A stretch of DNA of 64,000 bases. It comes from Phytoseiulus persimilis (Eukaryota; Arthropoda; Arachnida; Mesostigmata; Phytoseiidae). The notes beneath the pieces were generated by a model. The model made no database searches and had not been told where the DNA came from. It was given only the letters and a program-made list of their open reading frames with translations. The stretch lies in the NCBI GenBank assembly GCA_037576195.1, contig CM075104.1, positions 27,978,211 to 28,042,210 of the forward strand. The letters are read 5' to 3'. The translations under genes were made by a program, and so were the position numbers. How positions within the stretch are numbered: the first letter of the stretch is position 1; every line of letters starts with the position of its first letter. Positions 24,198 to 37,386 of this stretch are shown piece after piece.

Positions 24198-27036
24198 TGG
24201 AGCTCTCAAATCGAAGCACTCCCAAGTCCGTCTTATGCCTTCCATCGTATATCTCAGGCGTGATGTGGGTCCGGCGTTTCTTCATTTCCTTGCGCGAAAG
24301 TTTGATGCAGCCCGGCCCCAGAAAAGCATCGGCCTCAACTTGCGGGTATCAGAGGGGAGGGGGGTAGACACTACAGGAGTCTTCAGGTACACGGGTACTC
24401 AGGGATCGTGTCATCCGAAATCCTCCTCGGTGTATCGGCAAAACTCTTCCGGACATTCGAAATCAAAACCCCATTAAAGAGTGCGTCCGATCAAATAATG
24501 CCCGAAATGCGTTGTTTTGGACTCCGTTTCAACTGATCAGCTCTCATGACGGAGCTATGAGCTACAGTCGATCCAGGATCCCATTCGAAGTCATTCGAAG
24601 TGAAAGACTGCAGGGGAGTTCTGCGAAGAGTTCAGAGCACGCATTCCTAGTCCACATATCCCACTCTCTGTTCGCTCGGCAGGCCTTATCCGCTTCGTCC
24701 TCTGCAGAAGCTGCTGAAGACTTTCTCCCAGGCATTCGCCGTGATGACTTCGGACGGAAGAAGGACTGTGCTCCTCCCTCTCACCCCCTTTCTGCGTCTG
24801 ATCTGGCTGAGATACCCGCGCCTAAGACTGTTCTTTGGCTTCGGAAATCGGCTCTGTCTGTCCAAGGAGGCATTGCCAGTTCACATGGAGTCGTAGGTCG
24901 GCCCGGGGCCGTCGAGAGATCTAGCAAGACGTCCTCCAGTCATCAGGCGGAATGGGTGCATCCCGAAGCTGATCTTTTTCAATAAAGTGGAGAAATGGGC
25001 TTGTCCGCATCAGTATCTCTGGTTCCTGGAGTGGCTCGGACTCCGTTCGCTCGCGAATTACCTCGGGCGATTCGAGCCTGAAACAAGGATGCGGTGCTCT
25101 ATGGGCTCATGATCGAAATTTCGGCCAAGAATCGATGAAATTCTTCGAAGTCCCATGACGTCCTCCCGAAGGCTCTGCCAATCATCGCTCGTATTGCTCG
25201 TTCCCAGAATCCAACTATTAAGCCCCTGAAACCATTTCAAGAAATCGAACATGTCGGTGACAGGAGAACGAAGCATGTCATGTTCCTCAAGACAACTGTC
25301 TGACGAACGGAGGTGAATAGTTTGAACACCGTCACAGGGATCCAACCTGCAAATCTAGGAGGCCGGCGTCATCGATCGCGCAGTCCCAACAGATTAGTCG
25401 TAGTGAAGAAACACGGCGAAAGAGTGTGCTGTGATTAGTGGACAGGCCTGTATGATGTCATAGAAGACGAGCTCCAACCGGTTCCAAGGGCCGGAAACAT
25501 CTTCAGCATGCTCAGCGGGAGAAAATTGCTCTCGCCAATCGGCCCCACGCAGGCGCACCCACAGATCCAAGTGGAAGCCGATTCGCAACTCTTGCTCATC
25601 ATCAGCACATCGAAGGGATCTCTCCGCTGTGCCTCGGAAGTGCGCCAACTGTTTCTCAGCGGATCATGAGCGAGTTGGCCGCGGATCTTGGGGCCACCAT
25701 GGCCCATCGCCCGTCTCGACGAAGTCATAGTGACGTGTTTGTCCCCGACAAATCGTCACCAACTCATCAATAGCCATGAAGTTCAGCGTCACAATATTGG
25801 CTACACACAATATACACCGTCGTTGCCAAACGCAAGCCTTCCCCGAAGATCCTGGTGCCCGTCTGCAGTCACATGTTTCGGGTGAAAAATGATCCGAGAA
25901 TAATCTCATCTCGACTACAGATGACGTATTCAGAGGGCTTCCATACATGGCGCAGGAGGGACGCTGAGGAGGCTTGCAGGAGATTGATAAGGGTGTTCGA
26001 AAATTCTGCGGGGACCTCCTCAGCCAGTCGTCGATGTCAACCTCCCCCCTGAGAACTGCCGTGAACGAAGCGAGACTTGGTGGTTTCAAAGCTATGAAGA
26101 GTCACGTTGAAACCTTGATTCCTGTATAGAAGGTCGTCGACTGCTATCCACCGCATCGAGGAAACTTGCTCTGATTATCTGAAGTCTCATGAATCATGAA
26201 CTCATCTGACTACATGAAGTACCAGATCAAGTAAACCGGATTCAGGCTCTTTCCTGCGCTCTCCGATCTGATAACGTCGGTTGGGCACTTCCAATTAGGC
26301 AGGAGGAGGACCTGCATTTTCGGATCGAAGAGGAAGCATCGGATCGGCGCGACAACTTCATGACCCGGGGGTTTGGGTCAATTCATGAACTCTTTAAATG
26401 GATCTCTCCCGAAATCGGCTTCCTTGAGGAGATACAGGGAGAATCGGCGAAATCTTGGTGCGTGGCGACGGTTTGCTTCCGCGCATGTAACTACATCCGA
26501 ACCAATTCGATCGGTGGACTTCCGTCGTCTCCATCGCCGGTTGCCGGAGACCCAACGAGAAATATGGGTCAACCTTGAGCCGCTCCGATCATGAAACAGT
26601 GAAAAACTGCGTCACCCTTCGTGCGCTCGAGTCGGAAGAGGGAAATCAGAATGTAACCTCATTGAACCGAGATATGAGCAGGAACCGGAAAGTACGGGAA
26701 TGCCCGACCCAAACTAATGTTGCCGAACGGGGGCGTATGAGGGATTCTCCGGGGGGGGGGGGGGGGGGAGGAGGTGACATGGCTATGATTATGAAACTGA
26801 TGGAGACACGGAGGATCGATCTTGACGTTCTTCGCATCGCGTATTGTCATGCGTCTCTGACGTACTCTGAACGTCGGCCGTTTCATAGCCTGCTCTCAGC
26901 GTTCCGTGCCTTGATCAGATTGTTCGGCACAGGTTTCTCGATTCCGACAATTTTTCCACGTTGCCATGAATTGGAGTTCTTGCCCGTTCCCTTCTCCTTC
27001 AGTGACGATCGATGAGTCAATAGTGTTCCAAGCGAT
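24198..27036. other. Intergenic with unassigned minus-strand candidate exons
   Basis: On the minus strand, 25345-25066 is a protein-like exon candidate (contains MFDFLKWFQGLNSWILGTSN) with a cag acceptor just upstream and a gtaatt donor at its end. 25648-25394 contains NRLELVFYDIIQACPLITAH, and 26089-25664 contains AIDELVTICRGQTRHYDFVE. Together they may be exons of one unrecognised minus-strand gene, but their phases were not reconciled and no domain is recognised. The rest shows nothing beyond a G homopolymer. Confidence 0.3.
26751..26768. repeat. 18-base poly-G run
   Basis: Eighteen consecutive G residues, followed by aggaggtgac. Long G homopolymers are rare and prone to length error in sequencing, so the true length may differ. 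Confidence 0.9.
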
Positions 27037-27835
27037 TTAGCCGGATTTGGGCGGAAGCAGATTCGAGCGGATGCTCGATTTGAGCGAGGAGCTGATTTGA
27101 GCGACTGCCTGATTTGAGCGAAGAGCTGATTTGAGCGACAGATCGATTTGAGCGGACCACGGATCTTGGCGACACGTCGAATGGGACCTATGGTGCGTTG
27201 CTATGAGCTGTGGTACGGACGATGACAGCGCCTGTCGCGACGCTCCGCGATGGTTGGTGGTGGTGTTCATTGTCGATATGGAGGACCGGAGGGCAGTTTG
27301 TGAACGTCGAGAGTTTCTGCGCTCAGACTGAACATTGCTTCCCGAGGTCATGGAAAACTATGTCCTGTAAGTGAGGATGCTCTCTGAGCTCCGTGCCCCC
27401 CTGTTGAGCAATGTCTTCGAGAGCCGTGGAGGTGGATCGCGTAGCGGGAAATCGCCCATGTATCTTTCCCGGTTCTCCGGGCTGATTGCTTACAGGCGCA
27501 TGCCAACGGGTGCCGCTCGCTACGCTCGCGGATGATCCAGACTCTGTTCATTCACAGACATTCTTCTCTTCTGGTCTACTGGGTTGCCGAAGACGACAGA
27601 AACGCAACGCAACGAATGAGTTTATTCGAACCAAATAGGTACATGCTCCACTGCTGTTCCCGCTTGAATTCGGTGTCCACTGAAATCGACTGCTCGCCTA
27701 AATTGGACCTCCACCTAAATCGAGCGATCGATGAAATTGAGCTGTCGCTAGAATCGAGCTTTCGCTTAAATCGAGGTGTCGCTTAAATTCGACTCCCGCT
27801 CAAATCCGGCCTCCGCTCGAATATGCTCCCGCTCA
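27037..27835. mobile_element. Foldback-like element with inverted ~17-bp repeat arms
   Basis: The left arm (27037-27160) repeats a motif of the form gatttgagcga about every 17 bases, six or more times. The right arm (27660-27835) carries the same motif as its reverse complement (cgctcaaat, cgcttaaatcga), about ten times. The centre (about 27165-27655) has no recognised coding sequence. Inverted arms built of short tandem repeats around a non-coding centre are the layout of foldback transposons. The arms are diverged, so the copy looks old. A second element with the same arm motif lies near 53 kb. Confidence 0.6.
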
Positions 27836-28294
27836 ATTCAATGGTAACCGTTCCAAGCACGGTTTCCTCGAGAGCAAAAGCGTTCTCAATACCGTTCATC
27901 TCCCTCACCTTCATTGCCTCCACGTTCAACCGACTTGCTCTGTGATGTGATTCAGAGCCCGACTTACCAACGCTCGCGTGCAAGTCTCACCATCGTGAGT
28001 GGAACTCTGCTTCCCCAGATTAATTGGGAGATCCATAAGGCCGGGCCAACATAGCCGGGCCCACATGCTGAGACCCGTGGACTATACTTTTTGGAATCTA
28101 GGGAGGTGGAGCCGCGTTGTCATTCATCCATTTATTGCACACCGATAACATCGGAGGTGAAATCGAATGACCGTACTTCCCTGTCCGTTCTACACGCGTG
28201 AGAGAAGCGGTAATCAGACATCTCCGAACTGAGCCCAAATGTGGAGGATACTTCGGAGCCTCCAAACTGATTCACGTCGGAGCGTTGCCGTTTC
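27836..28294. other. Short unannotated stretch before the large array
   Basis: No supported gene or repeat is seen. The plus-strand open frame that crosses into the array at 28198 is created by the stop-free repeat units and is not treated as a gene. Confidence 0.4.
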
Positions 28295-31200
28295 ACCAGC
28301 CAGCCTTTGGCCGACTGGAGTCGGCCGCGCTGCGCGCGGTTGGACGGCGTTTCCTGCCATCGAGACACTTTTCTCTCTCTTCACTGGGTCAGCATTATAG
28401 TTTTGAAAACCATGTTCAGATTGGTCCCGGAATTACTCCTCCGGGCTTGGAAAGTAATGGTCAGATCGGTTCCGGAATCACACCCCGACGTTTTGGAAAG
28501 TTTGGTCAGATCGGTCCCGGAATCACCCCTCTAAGTTTTGAAAAGAATGGTCCAATCGGCTCCAGAATCACCCCTCCAGATTTTGAAAAGTGTGGTAAGA
28601 TCGGTCCCGGAATCACCCCTCCAGGTTTTGAAAAGTATGATGAGATCGGTCCCGGAATCACGCCTCCAGGTTTTGAAAAGTATGATAAGATCGGCCCCGG
28701 AATCACCTCGCCACGTTTTGAAAAGTATGGTAAGATCGGTCCCGGAATCACCCCTCCAGGTTTTGAAAAGTATGGTCAGATCGGTCCTGGAATCACCTCT
28801 CCAGGTTTTGAAAAGTATGGTCAAATCGGTTCCGGAATCACCCCTCCAGGATTTGAAAAGTATGGTAAGATCGGTCCCGGAATCACCCCTCCAGGTTTTG
28901 AAAAGTATGGTCAAATCGGTCCTGGGATCACCCCTCCAGGTTTTGAGAAGTATGGTAGGATCGGTCCCAGAATCACCCCTCCGCGTTTTGAGGAGTATGG
29001 TCAGATCGGTTCCGGAATCAACCCTCCACTTTTTGAAAAGAATGGTCAAATCGGTCCCGGTATCACCCCTCTACATTTTGAAAAGTATGGTCGAATCGGT
29101 TCCGGAATCACTCCTCAAGGTTTTGAAAAGTATGGATAGATTGGTCTCGTGATCACTCCTACAGATTCGGAGAAGTATGTTCAGATTGGTCTCGGAATCA
29201 CCTCTCCAGAGTCGGAAAGTAATGGTCAGATTGGTCTCGGAATCACCCCTCCGGAGCAGGAAAGTAATGGTCAGATTGGTCTCGGAATCACCCCTTCAGA
29301 GTTGGAAAGTAATGGTCAGATCGGTCTCGGAATCAACCCTCCAGAGTTGGAGAGTAATGGTCTCGGGATCACTCCTCCAGCGTTGGAAAGTAATGGCCAG
29401 ATTGTTCCCGTAATCACCCCTCTAGGCTTGGGAAGTGATGGTCAGATTGGTCTCGGAATCGCCCCTCCAGACTTGGGAAGTAGTGTTCAGATTGCTCCCG
29501 GACACACCCCTCCAGACTTGGGAAGTAGAGTTCAGATTGCTCCCGGAATCACCCCTCCAGAGTTGGGAAGTAATGGCCAGATTGGTCTCGGAATCGCCCC
29601 TCCAGACTTGGGAAGTAGTGTTCAGATTGCTCCCGGACACACCCCTCCAGACTTGGGAAGTAGTGTTCAGATTGGTCCCGGAATCACCCCTCTAGGCTTG
29701 GGAAGTAATGGTCAGATTGGTCCCGGAATCACCCCTCTAGGCTTGGGAAGTAATGGTCAGATTGGTCCCGGAATCACCCCTCTAGGCTTGGGAAGTAATG
29801 GTCAGATTGGTCCCGGAATCACCCCTCTAGGCTTGGGAAGTAATGGTCAGATTGGTCCCGGAATCACCCCTCTAGGCTTGGGAAGTAATGGTCAGATTGG
29901 TCCCGGAATCACTTCTCCAGACTCAGGAAGTAGTGTTCAGATTGGTCCCGGAATCACCCCTCCAGACTTGGGAAGTAGTGTTCAGATTGCTCCCGGACAC
30001 ACCCCTCCAGACTTGGGAAGTAGTGTTCAGATTGCTCCCGGAATCACCCCTCCAGAGTTGGGAAGTAATGGCCAGATTGGTCTCGGAATCGCCCCTCCAG
30101 ACTTGGGAAGTAGTGTTCAGATTGCTCCCGGACACACCCCTCCAGACTTGGGAAGTAGTGTTCAGATTGGTCCCGGAATCACCCCTCTAGGCTTGGGAAG
30201 TAATGGTCAGATTGGTCCCGGAATCACCCCTCTAGGCTTGGGAAGTAATGGTCAGATTGGTCCCGGAATCACCCCTCTAGGCCTGGGAAGTAATGGTCAG
30301 ATTGGTCCCGGAATCACCCCTCTAGGCTTGGGAAGTAATGGTCAGATTGGTCCCGGAATCACCCCTCTAGGCTTGGGAAGTAATGGTCAGATTGGTCCCG
30401 GAATCACCCCTCTAGGCTTGGGAAGTAATGGTCAGATTGGTCCCGGAATCACCCCTCTAGGCTTGGGAAGTAATGGTCAGATTGGTCCCGGAATCACCCC
30501 TCTAGGCTTGGGAAGTAATGGTCAGATTGGTCCCGGAATCACCCCTCTAGGCTTGGGAAGTAATGGTCAGATTAGTCCCGGAATCACTTCTCCAGACTCA
30601 GGAAGTAGTGTTCAGATTGGTCCCGGAATCACCCCTCTAGGCTTGGGAAGTAATGGTCAGATTGGTCCCGGAATCACTTCTCCAGACTCAGGAAGTAGTG
30701 TTCAGATTGGTCCCGGAATCACCCCTCCAGACTTGGGAAGTAGTGTTCAGATTGCTCCCGGACACACCCCTCCAGACTTGGGAAGTAGTGTTCAGATTGG
30801 TCCCGGAATCACCGCTCTAGGCTTGGGAAGTAATGGTCAGATTGGTCCCGGAATCACCCCTCTAGGCTTGGGAAGTAATGGTCAGATTGGTCCCGGAATC
30901 ACCCCTCTAGGCTTGGGAAGTAATGGTCAGATTGGTCCCGGAATCACCCCTCTAGGCTTGGGAAGTAATGGTCAGATTGGTCCCGGAATCACCCCTCTAG
31001 GCTTGGGAAGTAATGGTCAGATTGGTCCCGGAATCACCCCTCTAGGCTTGGGAAGTAATGGTCAGATTGGTCCCGGAATCACTTCTCCAGACTCAGGAAG
31101 TAGTGTTCAGATTGGTCCCGGAATCACCCCTCTAGGCTTGGGAAGTAATGGTCAGATTGGTCCCGGAATCACTTCTCCAGACTCAGGAAGTAGTGTTCAG

Positions 31201-34200
31201 ATTGGTCCCGGAATCACCCCTCCAGACTTGGGAAGTAGTGTTCAGATTGCTCCCGGACACACCCCTCCAGACTTGGGAAGTAGTGTTCAGATTGCTCCCG
31301 GAATCACCCCTCCAGAGTTGGGAAGTAATGGCCAGATTGGTCTCGGAATCGCCCCTCCAGACTTGGGAAGTAGTGTTCAGATTGCTCCCGGACACACCCC
31401 TCCAGACTTGGGAAGTAGTGTTCAGATTGGTCCCGGAATCACCCCTCTAGGCTTGGGAAGTAATGGTCAGATTGGTCCCGGAATCACCCCTCTAGGCTTG
31501 GGAAGCAATGGTCAGATTGGTCCCGGAATCACCCCTCTAGGCTTGGGAAGTAATGGTCAGATTGGTCCCGGAATCACCCCTCTAGGCTTGGGAAGTAATG
31601 GTCAGATTGGTCCCGGAATCACCCCTCTAGGCTTGGGAAGTAATGGTCAGATTGGTCCCGGAATCACCCCTCTAGGCTTGGGAAGTAATGGTCAGATTGG
31701 TCCCGGAATCACCCCTCTAGGCTTGGGAAGTAATGGTCAGATTGGTCCCGGAATCACTTCTCCAGACTCAGGAAGTAGTGTTCAGATTGGTCCCGGAATC
31801 ACCCCTCTAGGCTTGGGAAGTAATGGTCAGATTGGTCCCGGAATCGCCCCTCCAGACTTGGGAAGTAGTGTTCAGATTGCTCCCGGACACACCCCTCCAG
31901 ACTTGGGAAGTAGTGTTCAGATTGCTCCCGGACACACCCCTCCAGACTTGGGAAGTAGTGTTCAGATTGCTCCCGGAATCACCCCTCCAGAGTTGGGAAG
32001 TAATGGCCAGATTGGTCTCGGAATCGCCCCTCCAGACTTGGGAAGTAGTGTTCAGATTGCTCCCGGACACACCCCTCCAGACTTGGGAAGTAGTGTTCAG
32101 ATTGGTCCCGGAATCACCCCTCTAGGCTTGGGAAGTAATGGTCAGATTGGTCCCGGAATCACCCCTCTAGGCTTGGGAAGTAATGGTCAGATTGGTCCCG
32201 GAATCACCCCTCTAGGCTTGGGAAGTAATGGTCAGATTGGTCCCGGAATCACCCCTCTAGGCTTGGGAAGTAATGGTCAGATTGGTCCCGGAATCACCCC
32301 TCTAGGCTTGGGAAGTAATGGTCAGATTGGTCCCGGAATCACCCCTCTAGGCTTGGGAAGTAATGGTCAGATTGGTCCCGGAATCACCCCTCTAGGCTTG
32401 GGAAGTAATGGTCAGATTGGTCCCGGAATCACTTCTCCAGACTCAGGAAGTAGTGTTCAGATTGGTCCCGGAATCACCCCTCTAGGCTTGGGAAGTAATG
32501 GTCAGATTGGTCCCGGAATCACCCCTCCAGGTTTTGAAAAGTATGGTCAAATCGGTTCCGGAATCAACCCTCCAGAGTTGGAGAGTAATGGTCTCGGGAT
32601 CACTCCTCCAGCGTTGGAAAGTAAAGGCCAGATTGTTCCCGTAATCACCCCTCCAGAGTTGGAAAGTAATGGTCAGATTGGTCTCGGAATCACCCCTCCA
32701 GAGTTTGGAAGTAATGCTCAGATTGACCCCGGAATCACCCCTCCAGACTTGGGAAGTAGTGTTCAGATTGCTCCCGGACACACCCCTCCAGACTTGGGAA
32801 GTAGTGTTCAGATTGCTCCCGGAATCACCCCTCCAGAGTTGGGAAGTAATGGCCAGATTGGTCTCGGAATCGCCCCTCCAGACTTGGGAAGTAGTGTTCA
32901 GATTGCTCCCGGACACACCCCTCCAGACTTGGGAAGTAGTGTTCAGATTGGTCCCGGAATCACCCCTCTAGGCTTGGGAAGTAATGGTCAGATTGGTCCC
33001 GGAATCACTTCTCCAGACTCAGGAAGTAGTGTTCAGATTGGTCCCGGAATCACCCCTCTAGGCTTGGGAAGTAATGGTCAGATTGGTCCCGGAATCACCC
33101 CTCTAGGCTTGGGAAGTAATGGTCAGATTGGTCCCGGAATCACCCCTCTAGGCTTGGGAAGTAATGGTCAGATTGGTCCCGGAATCACCCCTCTAGGCTT
33201 GGGAAGTAATGGTCAGATTGGTCCCGGAATCACCTCTCCAGACCTGGGAAGTAATGCTCAGATTGGTCCCGGACACACCCCTCCAGACTTGGGAAGTAGT
33301 GTTCAGATTGCTCCCGGACACACCCCTCCAGACTTGGGAAGTAGTGTTCAGATTGCTCCCGGAATCACACCTCCAGAGTTGGGAAGTAATGGCCAGATTG
33401 GTCTCGGAATCGCCCCTCCAGACTTGGGAAGTAGTGTTCAGATTGCTCCCGGAATCACCCCTCCAGACTTGGGAAGTAGTGTTCAGATTGCTCCCGGAAT
33501 CACCCCTCCATAGTTGGGAAGTAATGGCCAGATTGGTCCCGGAATCACCTCTCCAGACTTGGGAAGTAGTGTTCAGATTGCTCCCGGACACACCCCTCCA
33601 GAGTTGGGAAGTAGTGTTCAGATTGCTCCCGGAATCACCCCTCCATAGTTGGGAAGTAGTGTTCAGATTGGTCCCGGAATCACCTCTCCAGACCTGGGAA
33701 GTAATGCTCAGATTGGTCTCGGAATCGCCCCTCCAGACTTGGGAAGTAGTGTTCAGATTGGTCCCGGAATCACCTCTCCAGACCTGGGAAGTAATGCTCA
33801 GATTGGTCTCGGAATCGCCCCTCCAGACTTGGGAAGTAGTGTTCAGATTGGTCCCGGAATCACCCCTCCAGACTTGGGAAGTAGTGTTCAGATTGCTCCC
33901 GGACACACCCCTCCAGAGTTGGGAAGTAGTGTTCAGATTGCTCCCGGAATCACCCCTCCATAGTTGGGAAGTAGTGTTCAGATTGGTCCCGGAATCACCT
34001 CTCCAGACCTGGGAAGTAATGCTCAGATTGGTCTCGGAATCGCCCCTCCAGACTTGGGAAGTAGTGTTCAGATTGGTCCCGGAATCACCTCTCCAGACCT
34101 GGGAAGTAATGCTCAGATTGGTCTCGGAATCGCCCCTCCAGACTTGGGAAGTAGTGTTCAGATTGGTCCCGGAATCACCCCTCCAGACTTGGGAAGTAGT

Positions 34201-36310
34201 GTTCAGATTGCTCCCGGACACACCCCTCCAGAGTTGGGAAGTAATGGTCAGATTGGTCCCGGAATCACTTCTCCAGACTCAGGAAGTAGTGTTCAGATTG
34301 GTCCCGGAATCACCCCTCCAGACTTGGGAAGTAGTGTTCAGATTGCTCCCGGACACACCCCTCCAGAGTTGGGAAGTAGTGTTCAGATTGGTCCCGGAAT
34401 CACCTCTCCAGACCTGGGAAGTAATGCTCAGATTGGTCTCGGAATCGCCCCTCCAGACTTGGGAAGTAGTGTTCAGATTGCTCCCGGAATCACACCTCCA
34501 GAGTTGGGAAGTAATGGCCAGATTGGTCTCGGAATCGCCCCTCCAGACTTGGGAAGTAGTGTTCAGATTGCTCCCGGAATCACCCCTCCAGACTTGGGAA
34601 GTAGTGTTCAGATTGCTCCCGGACACACCCCTCCAGAGTTGGGAAGTAATGGTCAGATTGGTCCCGGAATCACTTCTCCAGACTCAGGAAGTAGTGTTCA
34701 GATTGGTCCCGGAATCACCCCTCCAGACTTGGGAAGTAGTGTTCAGATTGCTCCCGGAATCACCCCTCCATAGTTGGGAAGTAGTGTTCAGATTGGTCCC
34801 GGAATCACCTCTCCAGACCTGGGAAGTAATGCTCAGATTGGTCTCGGAATCGCCCCTCCAGACTTGGGAAGTAGTGTTCAGATTGGTCCCGGAATCACCT
34901 CTCCAGACCTGGGAAGTAATGCTCAGATTGGTCTCGGAATCGCCCCTCCAGACTTGGGAAGTAGTGTTCAGATTGGTCCCGGAATCACCCCTCCAGACTT
35001 GGGAAGTAGTGTTCAGATTGCTCCCGGACACACCCCTCCAGAGTTGGGAAGTAGTGTTCAGATTGCTCCCGGAATCACCCCTCCATAGTTGGGAAGTAGT
35101 GTTCAGATTGGTCCCGGAATCACCTCTCCAGACCTGGGAAGTAATGCTCAGATTGGTCTCGGAATCGCCCCTCCAGACTTGGGAAGTAGTGTTCAGATTG
35201 GTCCCGGAATCACCTCTCCAGACCTGGGAAGTAATGCTCAGATTGGTCTCGGAATCGCCCCTCCAGACTTGGGAAGTAGTGTTCAGATTGGTCCCGGAAT
35301 CACCCCTCCAGACTTGGGAAGTAGTGTTCAGATTGCTCCCGGACACACCCCTCCAGAGTTGGGAAGTAATGGTCAGATTGGTCCCGGAATCACTTCTCCA
35401 GACTCAGGAAGTAGTGTTCAGATTGGTCCCGGAATCACCCCTCCAGACTTGGGAAGTAGTGTTCAGATTGCTCCCGGACACACCCCTCCAGAGTTGGGAA
35501 GTAGTGTTCAGATTGGTCCCGGAATCACCTCTCCAGACCTGGGAAGTAATGCTCAGATTGGTCTCGGAATCGCCCCTCCAGACTTGGGAAGTAGTGTTCA
35601 GATTGCTCCCGGAATCACCCCTCCATAGTTGGGAAGTAATGGCCAGATTGGTCCCGGAATCACCTCTCCAGACCTGGGAAGTAATGCTCAGATTGGTCCC
35701 GGACACACCCCTCCAGACTTTGGAAGTAGTGTTCAGATTGCTCCCGGACACACCCCTCCAGACTTGGGAAGTAGTGTTCAGATTGCTCCCGGAATCACCC
35801 CTCCATAGTTGGGAAGTAATGGTCAGATTGGTCCCGGAATCACCCCTCTAGGCTTGGAAAGTAATGGTCAGATTGGTCTCGGAATCACCCCTCCAGACTT
35901 GGGAAATAGTGTTCAGATTGGTCCCGGAATCACCCCTCCAGAGTTGGAAAGTAATGGCCAGATTGGTCTCGGAATCACCCCTCCAGACTTGGGGAGTAGT
36001 GTTCAGATTGGTCCCGGAATCACCTCTCCAGATTTGGGGAGTAATGCTCAGATTGGTCCCGGAATCCCCCCTCCAGGCTTGGGAAGTAATGGACAGATCG
36101 GTTTCGGAATCACCCCTCCACGTTTTCAAAAGTATGGTCAGATTGGTTCCGGAATCAACCCTCCAGCTTTTGAAAAGTATAGTCAGACTCGTAACGGAAG
36201 CACCTCTCCAGACTCGGGAGAGTATGTTCAGATTGGTCCCGGAATCACCCCCATATCTTCCAATGAAAGTGCGGACAAACTGACAAGCTGACAGACTAAG
36301 CCGATTATAT
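28295..36310 (+). mobile_element. Composite minisatellite element, copy 1 (leader + 45-bp array + tail)
   Basis: The leader (28295 to about 28400) contains GGCCGACTGGAGTCGGCC, a perfect hairpin, followed at once by a second hairpin with CCGCGC/GCGCGG arms, then a segment ending ctctcttcactgggtcagca. The tandem array follows, and a tail ends (36268-36310) with gtgcggacaaactgac... and agactaagccgattatat. Leader, array type and tail recur in the same order in copy 2, and leader and array in copy 3, so this is one repeated module. Orientation is given by the leader-to-tail direction. There is no credible coding sequence; see the array entry. Confidence 0.7.
28415..36260 (+). repeat. Tandem array, 45-bp unit, about 174 copies
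   Basis: The unit is 45 bp with the core cagattggtcccggaatcac. The 5' kilobase is diverged (tttgaaaagtatggt variants), while the interior from about 29.7 to 33.2 kb is nearly identical unit to unit. Higher-order structure is visible: blocks recur at 1260 bp (29888 and 31148, 28 units) and 675 bp (31148 and 31823, 15 units). A 315-bp (7-unit) period occurs at 33649/33964 and 34774/35089, whose pairs are 1125 bp (25 units) apart. Because 45 is a multiple of three and several frames lack stops, long open frames appear on both strands, including one of 1454 codons at 29149-33513 whose product repeats GSNGQIGPGITPLGL. I treat these as by-products of the array. Confidence 0.95.
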
Positions 36311-36657
36311 TTAGTGAAGATCGGTCCCGGACACATGAAATGTCGCGCGGGGGAGAGAATTTATTCTGAAAGTGAGCTTCGATCGGCATCCACATTGTTC
36401 GATGCGTTCCGCAATTCCAAACTTCTTCTCCGGGAGTTGATGTCGGCATAGCTCACACCGAAGTTTCTTGGATGGATCCCTGTGAGAGTCGAACGAAACC
36501 GACGCCGTATCCAAACCAAACTTCCATGTTTGGTGGCGCGATATAGAGCTGAACGTTCCGGGGTCCAAGTTTTTTGTGCCGTTCCACCGTTCACACGACA
36601 TTTCATCCCAGGAGCTAACTTGGCTCTGCGCCAGGATACAGTTTTAAAACGTTTCGA
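36311..36657. other. Unassigned DNA between copy 1 and the Gypsy element
   Basis: No coding region or repeat is recognised. It holds short minus-strand open frames (36361-36606) without known motifs. It ends at the target site of the Gypsy insertion. Confidence 0.4.
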
Positions 36658-36662
36658 GCATG

Positions 36663-37386
36663 TGTCGGGGCCGGATACTATATAAATAAACCAGCCGGCC
36701 TTTGGCCGACTGGGGTCGGCCGCGCTGCGCGCGGTTGGACGGCGTTCCCTGCCATCGAGGCACTTTCCTCTCCCTTCACTGGGTCAGCATTCTGATTTTG
36801 AGAAATATGGTCAGATTGACCCCGGAATCACCCCTCCAGAGTTGGGAATTAATGCTCAGATTGGTCTCGGAATCACCCCTCTAGAGTTGGGAAGTAATGC
36901 TCAGATTGACCCCGGAATCACCCCTTCAGAGTTGGAAAGAAATGCTCAGATTGGTCTCGGAATCATCCCTCCAGAGTTGAAAAGCAATGGTCAGATCGGT
37001 TCCGGAATCACCCCTCCACGTTTTGAAAAGTATGGTCAGATTGGTTCTAGAATCAACCCTCCACGTTTTGAAAAGTCTGGTCAGATTGGTTCTAGAATCA
37101 CCCCTCCAGCTTCTGAAAAGTATAGTCAGACTCGTACCGGAATCACCTCTCCAGACTCGGGAGAGTATGTTCAGATTGGTCCCAGAATCACCTTCATGTC
37201 TTTCGGAAAAAGTGCGGACAAACTGACAGACTGACAAACTGACAGACTGACAAACTGACAAACTGACAGACTAAGCCGATTATATACCCTGGTATAGTAA
37301 GGATATAGTAAGGATAAAGATGATGGGAACCAAGAGTGTTACGACTAGAGATAACGACGCGTTCTCATTGTAGTCGAGCCACTTCA
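36663..37386 (+). repeat. 5' LTR of the Gypsy element, split by composite element copy 2
   Basis: Starts TGTCGGGGCCGG and ends CCACTTCA. The two LTR pieces, 36663-36686 and 37314-37386, align to the intact 3' LTR. The intervening DNA is composite element copy 2. Confidence 0.85.
36687..37313 (+). mobile_element. Composite minisatellite element, copy 2 (inside an LTR)
   Basis: It has the same leader as copy 1, with the two GC-rich hairpins (36690-36795), about nine 45-bp units (36796-37196), then the gtgcggacaaactgac tail expanded into an aaactgacagactgac microsatellite (37212-37272), agactaagccgattatat, and a final doubled atagtaaggat. It lies in the Gypsy 5' LTR; the intact 3' LTR (44643-44738) shows the empty site. 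ATAAA occurs at both junctions (36682-36686 and 37314-37318) and may be a 5-bp target duplication. A short-repeat 3' end plus target duplication suggests retroposition by a LINE-type machinery, which is inference. Confidence 0.8.
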